Source: a bacterium (Candidatus Gribaldobacteria) CG10_big_fil_rev_8_21_14_0_10_37_21
GTDB lineage: Bacteria > Patescibacteriota > Minisyncoccia > Minisyncoccales > CG1-02-41-26
Direction: 5' to 3'
Length of the DNA: 8,125 nt
Assembly (NCBI GenBank): GCA_002773495.1
Contig: PFAX01000005.1
Location: 1-8,125, forward strand
Shown: positions 1 to 5,983 of the stretch, piece after piece
Layout of the letters: the number at the start of each line of letters is the position of its first letter
Numbering within the stretch: the stretch's first letter is position 1
Position numbers and translations under genes: made by a program
Notes under the pieces: model-generated
Seen by the model: the letters and a program-made list of their open reading frames with translations, nothing else
Database searches by the model: none
Told to the model about the DNA's origin: nothing

Positions 1-59
1 TTGATATATGTTCGCCACACTCGTCTGACACCCCCATAATCTTTACTAAACATTTAATT

Positions 60-1334
60 ATGAAAATACTCTTTTTATATGATTTTCCTTTGTGGGGCAG
101 TGGCTCCGGTATTTACTTACGAAGTTTAGTCCAAGAGTTAACTAAACTCAATCATAAAGTAGGTATTATTGCTCCTGATAATAGGAGATTTTTAGAGGAT
201 AAAATTAAGCAATACCAAGTTAAAACGCCTCAAATCCCTGTATTTATTGGCCACCCCGAATTAAAAGGGGCGAAACGTTATTCAGAACTTTCTTCAAGGG
301 AAATTACGGAAATTTATAAATCATTTTTAGACACAACCCTAGACGCTGTTCATAATTTTGAGCCAGATATCATTCATGTCCATCACCTCTCAATTATTTC
401 TTGGGTGGCGCGTTATTTATACGCTTTAAAGGGTATTAAATATATCATCACTACCCATGGCAGTTGCTTAAGTAACTTAAAAAATAATCGCAAGTATTTA
501 CCCTTATCAGATGATGCGGTTAGAAACGCTAGGGCCATTACCACAGTTTCAGGTAATACTAGAAGCCATTTTTTGAAAATGTTTGGCCGCCATTATGCTA
601 AAAACTTTCATGTAATTGCTGGCGGGGTTGATCTTAAACTCTTTAACAAAAAACCTGACTTAGAAAAAATAAACAAGAAGTATAAGTTAGAAGGCAAAAA
701 AATTGTCTTGTTTTGTGGTCGTTTAACTTCAGAAAAAGGTGCTAAATATTTAATCACATCCGCTAAAAATATTCAAGGCGAAGTAGTAATCGTTGGCGAA
801 GGCCCTGAAAGAAAATTTTTAGAAGACACAATTCAACAAAAAAAAATAACTAATGTCCATTTAATTGGCTATATGCCTCACGAAGATATTATTGATTTTT
901 ATTTCAGAGCCGATGTTTTTGTGGCTCCCTCGGTTGTTGAAGAGGCCTTGGGCTTATCAATTTTAGAAGCGATGGCTGCTAAAACCCCAGTCATAGCCAC
1001 AAGAAAGGGGGGCATCCCGCTTTTAGTTAAACATAACCAAAACGGCTTATTTGTGCGCCCTCGCAACTCTCAGGCAATTGCTGACGCTTGCAATAAACTT
1101 TTAGCTAACGATGAACTAAGGCATAAACTAGCCGAACAAGCCAGAAAAACAATTGAAGAAAAGTTTAGCTGGAAAACTATTGGCGAACAATTCGATAAAC
1201 TTTATCATCGCTACGGCAATGGCAACGGTAAGCACAACAACCCCCTGAAAAAAGGGCTTCTCCCTAAAAGCTTAAACTCTCACAGGACCGACTCGTGGGA
1301 GTTTTGTTTTATAAGAGTGTTTATGATACAATAA
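60..1334 (+). CDS. GT4-family glycosyltransferase with an anomalous C-terminal tail
   Basis: Retaining GT-B glycosyltransferase, expected to move a sugar from a nucleotide-sugar donor to a lipid-linked or polysaccharide acceptor at the cytoplasmic face. The N-terminal Rossmann domain begins MKILFLYDFP and has the glycine-rich acceptor loop GSGSG (13-17), HVHH (106-109) and TTHG (131-134). The C-terminal domain has GRLTSEKG (220-227; R221 and K226 are the usual donor-phosphate contacts) and the E-x7-E pair E295/E303, followed by KTPVIAT. The GT fold should end near residue 386 (FDKLYHRYG). The remaining ~38 residues are low-complexity, and their DNA contains a terminator-like hairpin and the next gene's promoter, so the true stop may have been lost or shifted. 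The ATG at 60 is the only start that keeps the first beta strand; there is no Shine-Dalgarno sequence. It is less similar to the three GTs downstream than they are to one another. Donor and acceptor are not deducible. Confidence 0.93.
   Translation: MKILFLYDFPLWGSGSGIYLRSLVQELTKLNHKVGIIAPDNRRFLEDKIKQYQVKTPQIPVFIGHPELKGAKRYSELSSREITEIYKSFLDTTLDAVHNFEPDIIHVHHLSIISWVARYLYALKGIKYIITTHGSCLSNLKNNRKYLPLSDDAVRNARAITTVSGNTRSHFLKMFGRHYAKNFHVIAGGVDLKLFNKKPDLEKINKKYKLEGKKIVLFCGRLTSEKGAKYLITSAKNIQGEVVIVGEGPERKFLEDTIQQKKITNVHLIGYMPHEDIIDFYFRADVFVAPSVVEEALGLSILEAMAAKTPVIATRKGGIPLLVKHNQNGLFVRPRNSQAIADACNKLLANDELRHKLAEQARKTIEEKFSWKTIGEQFDKLYHRYGNGNGKHNNPLKKGLLPKSLNSHRTDSWEFCFIRVFMIQ
1274..1310 (+). terminator. 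Intrinsic-terminator-like hairpin inside the 3' end of the first GT gene
   Basis: Arms 1274-1283 and 1295-1304 form a 10-bp stem with one G-T pair and an 11-base loop, followed by TTTTGTTTT. It lies in frame within the preceding gene, upstream of that gene's stop codon at 1332-1334. If it works, it would end transcripts before the stop. Stem plus T-tract is typical of rho-independent terminators; function is inferred. Confidence 0.5.
1304..1332 (+). promoter_or_regulatory. Probable promoter (extended -10) of the second GT gene
   Basis: TTGTTT (1304-1309) as -35, a 17-base spacer, then TGATACAAT (1324-1332), an extended -10 with TACAAT at 1327-1332. The next ATG is at 1341, eight bases after the -10, so transcription would begin at or within a few bases of the start codon (a leaderless message). 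The block TTTTGTTTTATAAG recurs in the promoter near 4702, which supports its being functional. It overlaps the end of the upstream reading frame. Confidence 0.55.
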
Positions 1335-1340
1335 TACAAT

Positions 1341-2444
1341 ATGAAAATACTAATGTTGGCCCCCTTAGAAAGGGCAGTAAATGAAAACCAAACAGCGGCT
1401 CGGCCACGGCTAGTTTTTGATTTATCTGTTGAGCTAATAAAACAAGGGCATCAAGTGGCCCTTGTTGGCACAGCTGATTCTTTTGTTAAGGGGGCAAAAA
1501 TAATTCCTGCAATTAACAAGGGCTTTTATGAAGTGCAAAATATGCAGGCCTCCCCTACTTCTCTTACTTCAAGCTGGCTATGCTATTTAACTAAACAAGC
1601 TAAAATAGCGGAAAAACTCTCTTCTCAATTTGATATTTGCCACTCTCACACCAAGCCAGAGCTTTTGCCTTTAATGGCTAAGTTAGAATGTCCTTTAGTC
1701 ACAACACTTCACTTAATGCCCGACACCTTACTTAACGAAACACTTTCTCTTTTTAAGGCAAATTTAGTTGTTCCTTCAAAAGCTGTACAGCAAAAAATGA
1801 AAACGAGGTCATTGGTAATTTATCATGGTATTGATACAAACCTTTATTCTTTTAAAAGAGAAAAAAGCGATTATCTCTTTTGGTTAGGTAGGGTAAGCAT
1901 GGCTAAAAACAAACAAGGCAAATTTGCTGATGAAAAGGGCGCTCTTTGGGCGATTAAGTTAGCTAAGGCCACTAAGTCAAAACTAATAATGTCAGGTAAT
2001 ATTGAAAGCAAGGAGGCCTTTGACCAAATCATTAAACCCTCTTTGTCAAACAAAATTAAATGGCTTGGCTGTATTTCTTTTGAACAGCCATTAAAAAAAC
2101 AAGAAGTGGTTAAACTTTATCAAAAAGCCAAAGCGGTTTTAATCACCAGCCAGTTAGAAGAAACCTTTTGCCTCGTGGCTGTTGAGGCCCAGAGTTGTGG
2201 CACGCCTGTAATTGCTTTTGATAAAGGGGCTTTAAAGGAAGTTGTTAAACATAGCAAAACTGGTTTTATTGTTAAGCCCAACGGCTTGCCTGAAATGAAA
2301 AACGCTTTAAAGAAAATTGACAGCATTAAGCCCGATGACTGCCAACAATGGGCTAAAGAAAACTTTTCTTTAAACAAAATGGCTGAAAATTACATCCAAC
2401 TTTATCAAAAAATTTTAGGAGGAAGGAGCCTGGCTCCTTCCTAA
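1341..2444 (+). CDS. GT4-family glycosyltransferase, divergent paralog with an insertion in the donor site
   Basis: GT-B glycosyltransferase of the same subfamily as the genes at 2477 and 4767, shown by the shared GTPVIAFDKGALKEVVKH stretch (287-304) and the common tail layout (IKPDDC...NF...M...Y..LY). The E-x7-E pair is E274/E282, with Cys in place of the usual Gly (ETFCLVAVE). The first-domain loop that reads PPKKYGGTE in the paralog at 4767 is here NENQTAARP (14-22), so the acceptor-side glycine loop is gone. The donor-phosphate motif is split: GRVS (183-186) and EKG (198-200) are separated by about ten extra residues. It follows a probable leaderless promoter and sits 6 bases after the previous stop. 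The last eight residues are encoded by a strong hairpin and look like an added tail. It may be active with altered specificity, or catalytically weakened. Confidence 0.92.
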   Translation: MKILMLAPLERAVNENQTAARPRLVFDLSVELIKQGHQVALVGTADSFVKGAKIIPAINKGFYEVQNMQASPTSLTSSWLCYLTKQAKIAEKLSSQFDICHSHTKPELLPLMAKLECPLVTTLHLMPDTLLNETLSLFKANLVVPSKAVQQKMKTRSLVIYHGIDTNLYSFKREKSDYLFWLGRVSMAKNKQGKFADEKGALWAIKLAKATKSKLIMSGNIESKEAFDQIIKPSLSNKIKWLGCISFEQPLKKQEVVKLYQKAKAVLITSQLEETFCLVAVEAQSCGTPVIAFDKGALKEVVKHSKTGFIVKPNGLPEMKNALKKIDSIKPDDCQQWAKENFSLNKMAENYIQLYQKILGGRSLAPS

Positions 2445-2446
2445 AA
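2413..2446 (+). repeat. Strong stem-loop over the stop codon of the second GT gene
   Basis: TTTTAGGA and AGGAGCC on the left match TCCTAAAA and GGCTCCT on the right, giving about 14-15 bp interrupted by a 3-base bulge and closed by a minimal loop around 2431. The stop TAA (2442-2444) lies in the right arm. No T-tract follows, so it is not a classical terminator. It could stabilise the mRNA 3' end, or be a small mobile or REP-like palindrome. The left arm contains AGGAGG (2417-2422), which would be buried in the stem. Confidence 0.6.
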
Positions 2447-2476
2447 CGACTTGATTTGCTTTCCAAAATTAAAAAA

Positions 2477-3631
2477 ATGACAAAAAACAGAAAATTAAAT
2501 ATAGCCATTATGGGCACGAACATTGCCCCCACTCCCCCGGGGCCTAAAACAATTTACGCCCCCTTATGGATAGCCCATGATTTAGCTATTGGCTTAAAAA
2601 AACGAGGGCATTCAGTTACCTTGTTTGCTGCGAGCGACTCAAAAACACCTCTTAAAATTGTTTCAGCTGGTTTGCCTTGTTTTAAAAATAATAAAGAATG
2701 GCAAAGGGCCCAAGAAAGATTAAGCGCATACGAAAAAAGAATTATGCAAGGCGAGCACCAGTACACTTGGGCGATTAAATGGAAAGAGGTCTTAAGGGAA
2801 AACTATGAGTTATTATTAGCGAGCAAACTCTACCAAATGGCCCAACAAGGCAAATTTGATATAATTCAGTTTCATTCGCCTTTGCGGGTTTTACATTCAG
2901 CACCCCTTGTTAAAACGCCAATATTTTTTACTCTGCACGACCCACTTCGCCACCCCTTTGATTCAGGGGCAGTTAAAGCAATTTGTGACTCAATCCCTTA
3001 TAAAAATGTCAGGTTTGTCAGTATTTCTAATGCCCAAAGAAAGCTCTCCCCTAATTTACCCTATGCTGGAACTTGCTATAACGGCATTAACATTAATAAG
3101 TTTAAGTTTAAAAAAGAAAAAGAAGATTACTTTTTATTTGCAGGCAGAATAATCCCCCAAAAGGGCTTGCATATAGCTGTTGAAATTGCTCGTGAAATGG
3201 GCTTAAAATTAAAAATAGCTGGGCCAGTGGGTAAAGAACAAAAATCATATTTTAAAAATAAAATAGAACCCCATTTGTCTTCTAAGATTGAGTACTTAGG
3301 CACTTTAACCCCCTCACAAATGGTACCACTCTATCAAAAAGCCAAGGGCTTTTTAATGCCAATTTTGTGGTCTGAATCATTTGGCTTGGTAATGGCCGAG
3401 GCCATGGCTTGTGGCACACCGGTGATTGGTTTTAATAAAGGTTCAGTTGCTGAAGTTGTTAAACATTGCAAAACTGGCTTTGTTGTTAAAACAAAAAGAG
3501 AAATGAAACAAGCGATTGAGCGAATTGGACAGATCAAGCCCGAGGACTGCCGTGCTTGGGTTGAGCAAAACTTTACAATTGACAAAATGGTTACCTCTTA
3601 CGAAAAGCTTTATTTAAAATACGTTTCCTAA
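2477..3631 (+). CDS. GT4-family glycosyltransferase, paralog of the genes at 1341 and 4767
   Basis: GT-B retaining glycosyltransferase, probably adding one sugar in the same glycan pathway as its neighbours. Numbering from ATG 2477 (384 residues): first strand LNIAIMG (7-13), acceptor loop TPPGPKTIYAP (19-29) in place of the GGTE loop, RGHSVTLFAASDS (43-55), HSPL (133-136) and TLHD (152-155). The C-terminal domain has GRIIPQKG (223-230; R224, K229) and E300/E308 (ESFGLVMAE), followed by MACGTPVIGFNKGSVAEVV (310-328). An in-frame TTG at 2456 would add seven residues. ATG is preferred because it places the first beta strand at the usual distance from the N-terminus; neither start has a Shine-Dalgarno sequence. 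It lies 32 bases after the previous stop, probably in the same transcript unless the intervening hairpin interferes. Length and motifs are complete. Confidence 0.94.
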   Translation: MTKNRKLNIAIMGTNIAPTPPGPKTIYAPLWIAHDLAIGLKKRGHSVTLFAASDSKTPLKIVSAGLPCFKNNKEWQRAQERLSAYEKRIMQGEHQYTWAIKWKEVLRENYELLLASKLYQMAQQGKFDIIQFHSPLRVLHSAPLVKTPIFFTLHDPLRHPFDSGAVKAICDSIPYKNVRFVSISNAQRKLSPNLPYAGTCYNGININKFKFKKEKEDYFLFAGRIIPQKGLHIAVEIAREMGLKLKIAGPVGKEQKSYFKNKIEPHLSSKIEYLGTLTPSQMVPLYQKAKGFLMPILWSESFGLVMAEAMACGTPVIGFNKGSVAEVVKHCKTGFVVKTKREMKQAIERIGQIKPEDCRAWVEQNFTIDKMVTSYEKLYLKYVS

Positions 3632-3646
3632 AAATCACCAAAAACT

Positions 3647-3675
3647 TTGACGATCGTCAAGATTTATGGTAATTT
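3647..3675 (+). promoter_or_regulatory. Perfect 14-base palindrome overlapping a candidate promoter
   Basis: TTGACGATCGTCAA (3647-3660) is perfectly self-complementary. Its first six bases match a -35 (TTGACG). After 17 bases comes TGGTAATTT (3667-3675), a weak extended -10. The nonamer TAATTTAAT then occurs twice (3670-3678 and 3680-3688) just before the ATG at 3695. This layout suits a regulated promoter for the kinase gene with a dimeric repressor site over the -35. The regulator is unknown. Confidence 0.4.
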
Positions 3676-3694
3676 AATGTAATTTAATTTTTCA

Positions 3695-4615
3695 ATGTTT
3701 ATCAAAGATATCGACAATAAAATAGCCCAAACTCTGAAAACCCTCAATTTAAGGCCAAAACTTGACTTAAGAAAATTCAAGGCACAAGATAAAAGATTTT
3801 ACACAACGCCTTGTTTGGATAAACAAGGTAAAAAAGTTCTTTTTAAGGCCTTAATAAGCGCTAAGAAAGAAGATGTTTTGCGCTTAAAAAAAGAAATCTC
3901 TCTTTTAGAGGCCTTTGGTAAAATGTCTTTGGGTGAAAAAATTGGGGCTTTAAAGATAATAAAAGCAAACTTAAACTACCCTCAATGGGTTTTAAGGGAT
4001 TATGTAGAAGGTAAAATCATTGGCCACCATTTTGACCTTTACAACGAAAAACCAATAATTAGAAAACAAATAACTGACAACTTAATTGTTTTACAGAAAG
4101 TCAAAACAACTAACTTCCCCCTAAAAAAGAAAACAGCCAGTGACTATTTAAAAAAAATTAACGAGTTCGCTAAAGAAAAAATTGTTCAAAAAGAAGCTAA
4201 AGAAGAAATCATAATTTTAAATCAACTTTTTTTAAAAAATAAAAAACTTTTAAATAAAAGCAATAATGTTTTGTGCCACGGCGACTTCACAATGGCCAAC
4301 TTTTTCACTAATAAAAATAAGCTTTACTTAACTGACTGGGAATTAGCTTGCTTGGGCAATATAGCCAGCGATATTGCCAGAATCTGGATCCAAACCTTCA
4401 GATACCCCTCTTGGCGAGAAGCACTTATTGGCGACCTTTTAAAGAAACTCAAAACTCAAAAAAAACAATACCTTTTTAAAGAACCTTTCTGCTTTGAAGT
4501 AGCCTATCAGGCCTTTGTTGAATTATCGTGCAATTTATTAGCTAAACACGATAACCTCCCCTTGCAAACCTCAATGCGAACTACCCTCCGCAATCCTTTA
4601 AAAAATATCGAATAA
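3695..4615 (+). CDS. Aminoglycoside/choline-kinase-fold phosphotransferase (APH family)
   Basis: Small-molecule kinase of the protein-kinase-like fold, transferring the ATP gamma-phosphate to a hydroxyl. The N-lobe shows K51 (VLFKALIS) as the candidate ATP lysine and E67 (LKKEISLLEAF) as its helix-C partner; the hinge region is WVLRDYVEGKIIG (98-110). The C-lobe has the Brenner motif HGDFTMAN (195-202), with D197 as catalytic base and N202 for metal, and DWE (214-216) as the second metal site, followed by GNIASDIARI, typical of APH/choline kinases. At 306 residues it is full length. It sits between GT genes on the same strand, so a role in envelope glycan biosynthesis (phosphorylating a sugar, choline or lipid-linked precursor) is more likely than drug resistance; that is inference. 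No LicC- or LicD-type partner is visible. It is lysine-rich, with no signal peptide or membrane segment, so cytoplasmic. Confidence 0.88.
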   Translation: MFIKDIDNKIAQTLKTLNLRPKLDLRKFKAQDKRFYTTPCLDKQGKKVLFKALISAKKEDVLRLKKEISLLEAFGKMSLGEKIGALKIIKANLNYPQWVLRDYVEGKIIGHHFDLYNEKPIIRKQITDNLIVLQKVKTTNFPLKKKTASDYLKKINEFAKEKIVQKEAKEEIIILNQLFLKNKKLLNKSNNVLCHGDFTMANFFTNKNKLYLTDWELACLGNIASDIARIWIQTFRYPSWREALIGDLLKKLKTQKKQYLFKEPFCFEVAYQAFVELSCNLLAKHDNLPLQTSMRTTLRNPLKNIE

Positions 4616-4636
4616 CCTTACAATCGTAAAATTATT

Positions 4637-4662
4637 AATAAGTTCACGATAGTGAACTTATT
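4637..4662. repeat. Perfect 11-bp inverted repeat after the kinase gene
   Basis: AATAAGTTCAC (4637-4647), loop GATA, then GTGAACTTATT (4652-4662). Both arms match perfectly. On the plus strand no T-tract follows. On the minus strand the stem is followed by TAATAATTTTA, a weak T-rich tail. It could be an mRNA 3' end structure for the kinase gene or a protein-binding site; the sequence alone does not decide. Confidence 0.55.
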
Positions 4663-4674
4663 CAACCACCTCAA

Positions 4675-4721
4675 CAAAGCCCCCTTAATTTAAAAAGGAT
4701 TTTGTTTTATAAGGGGGGTTG
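4675..4721 (+). promoter_or_regulatory. GC-rich stem whose loop holds the -35 of the next promoter
   Basis: CCCCCTTA (4680-4687) pairs with TAAGGGGG (4710-4717), with CAA/TTG (4675-4677 and 4719-4721) as a possible outer extension. The 22-base AT-rich loop contains TTGTTT (4702-4707). There is no T-tract after the stem. It is either the transcript end for the kinase gene or DNA symmetry around the promoter. Confidence 0.4.
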
Positions 4722-4730
4722 TGATATAAT
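4702..4730 (+). promoter_or_regulatory. Probable promoter (extended -10) of the fourth GT gene
   Basis: TTGTTT (4702-4707), a 17-base spacer, then TGATATAAT (4722-4730) with a consensus TATAAT at 4725-4730. This is the best promoter match in the window. The expected start near 4737 leaves a leader of about 30 bases before ATG 4767, with no Shine-Dalgarno sequence. TTTTGTTTTATAAG matches the promoter at 1304 exactly, with the same spacing to the extended -10. Confidence 0.7.
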
Positions 4731-4766
4731 TATCAAATAAAAGCGAAAGTAAAAAACATATTTAAT

Positions 4767-5813
4767 ATGAAAAAATTAAAAATAGCACAAGTCGCCCCTT
4801 TATGGTTTGCCGTGCCACCCAAAAAGTATGGGGGAACCGAAAGAATCGTTTCTTTTTTAACCGAGGGTTTCCACGAAAAAGGTCATGATGTTACCTTGTT
4901 TGCTTCGGGTGACTCTAAAACAAAAGCTAAATTAGTCCCGTTTGTAAAAAAAGGGCTAATGGAAATGGGTATGCAATGGGGGCATTACTGGTGGAACTTG
5001 TTACATTATTCAGATGTTTTCCAAAAAGCAAATCAGTTTGATATTATCCATTGCCACTGGGAAATGATGGGGACATATTTTCAAAGGTTTGTTAAGACCC
5101 CAGTAATTCATACCCTCCACAATACCCCAACCGACAAAAATCCATTTTGGAAGGTCTACGATTATTTTAAAAATGACGCTAACTTGGCCTATATTTCTAA
5201 GTCAGAAAAAAATAAAGCTAAGGTTAAAGTAAAAAATAGTTTTGTGGTTTATAATGGCATGGACATGGACCCATTTTATTTCAACCCAACCCCCAAAGAT
5301 TATTTTGTTTGGGTAGCAAGAGTGTCGCCCGAAAAAGGCATTGAAACAGCGATTAAAATAGCTAAAAAAGCTGGGGTAAAACTATTAATGGCTGGGCAAA
5401 TTCAACCTCAAAGAGAAAAATACTTTAAAGAAAAAATAAAGCCCCACTTAAATAAAAACATTCGCTTTTTAGGCGAACTTACTTTAAAAGAATTAGTTGA
5501 CTTGTATGCCGGGGCTAAGGCCCTTTTATACCCGATTGACTGGGAAGAACCCTTTGGCTTAGTAATGACAGAGGCGATGGCTTGTGGCACGCCTGTGATT
5601 GCCTACAACAGAGGTTCAGTGCCTGAAATAGTTATTCATGGTAAAACTGGCTTTGTAGTTAAAGATGTCAGAGAAGCAATTGCCGCTGTAAAAAAGATTG
5701 ACCAAATCAAAAGAGAGGATTGTAGAGAGAGGGTTTTGAAAAACTACACGAAAGAAATAATGGTTAATAACTACGAAAAACTTTATTATAAACTATTGGC
5801 AAATAAAAAATAA
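4767..5813 (+). CDS. GT4-family glycosyltransferase with an intact GGTE acceptor loop
   Basis: GT-B retaining glycosyltransferase and the most canonical member of the paralog set. The first strand LKIAQVAPLW (4-13) leads into VPPKKYGGTERIVSFL (16-31), the glycine loop common in this bacterial GT4 subgroup. Then come KGHDVTLFASGDS (38-50), HCHWE (95-99) and TLHNTPTD (116-123). The donor site has ARVSPEKG (184-191; Ala replaces the usual first Gly, R185 and K190 kept), the E-x7-E pair E261/E269 (EPFGLVMTE), and MACGTPVIAYNRGSVPEIV (271-289). At 348 residues it is complete, soluble and without membrane segments. It has its own strong promoter at 4702-4730, so it can be expressed independently of the kinase gene. 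It ends the plus-strand cluster ahead of a large hairpin. The donor sugar cannot be read from sequence. Confidence 0.95.
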   Translation: MKKLKIAQVAPLWFAVPPKKYGGTERIVSFLTEGFHEKGHDVTLFASGDSKTKAKLVPFVKKGLMEMGMQWGHYWWNLLHYSDVFQKANQFDIIHCHWEMMGTYFQRFVKTPVIHTLHNTPTDKNPFWKVYDYFKNDANLAYISKSEKNKAKVKVKNSFVVYNGMDMDPFYFNPTPKDYFVWVARVSPEKGIETAIKIAKKAGVKLLMAGQIQPQREKYFKEKIKPHLNKNIRFLGELTLKELVDLYAGAKALLYPIDWEEPFGLVMTEAMACGTPVIAYNRGSVPEIVIHGKTGFVVKDVREAIAAVKKIDQIKREDCRERVLKNYTKEIMVNNYEKLYYKLLANKK

Positions 5814-5830
5814 ATCTCTTCGTAGAAAAT

Positions 5831-5923
5831 AAAAAACTCGGGAGCTTAATTTCAAAGAATCCTATCGGTGGTTACACCTTGTGCCACTTTTATATTCTTT
5901 GAAATTAACTCCCTCGTTTTTTT
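5831..5923. terminator. Large bidirectional terminator-like hairpin between convergent genes
   Basis: AAAAAAC (5831-5837) pairs with GTTTTTT (5916-5922). After a 2x2 TC/TC mismatch, GGGAG (5840-5844) pairs with CTCCC (5909-5913). C5845 is bulged, and the 15 bases 5846-5860 pair perfectly with 5894-5908, for 27 bp in total. A T-rich tail follows in both directions, which suits shared termination for the GT gene (ends 5813) and the SIMPL gene (ends 5984). The 33-base loop (5861-5893) is unusual; it contains GGTG/CACC and GTGG/CCAC pairs that could form competing inner stems. The rest of the 170-base gap is T-rich with no gene seen. Confidence 0.75.
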
Positions 5924-5983
5924 AGTTTTCCTTGCTGTTCTTTTTTCTTTTTATAGGGTTAAAAGCTTTTCGTTGAGGGTTTT

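Noticed and set aside
1..59. Promoter for the first GT gene
   Set aside because: CATAAT (35-40) resembles a -10 but no -35 lies at proper spacing; the evidence was too weak to list.
1871..2377. Open frames on the minus strand within the second GT gene (1871-2053 and 2120-2377)
   Set aside because: They are antisense to conserved GT motifs, have no domain or promoter, and are explained by the coding bias of the real gene.
2417..2422. AGGAGG as ribosome binding site for the third GT gene
   Set aside because: It is about 33 bases from TTG 2456 and 54 from ATG 2477, and it lies in a strong stem, so it cannot place the ribosome at either start.
2907..3152. Plus-strand open frame inside the third GT gene
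   Set aside because: It overlaps the GT C-terminal domain out of frame and ends in a lysine run from A-rich codons; not a protein-like sequence.
5840..5913. Integron attC site or transposon end
   Set aside because: The hairpin lacks the conserved attC core pairs (RYYYAAC/GTTRRRY), and no integrase, transposase or target duplication is nearby.
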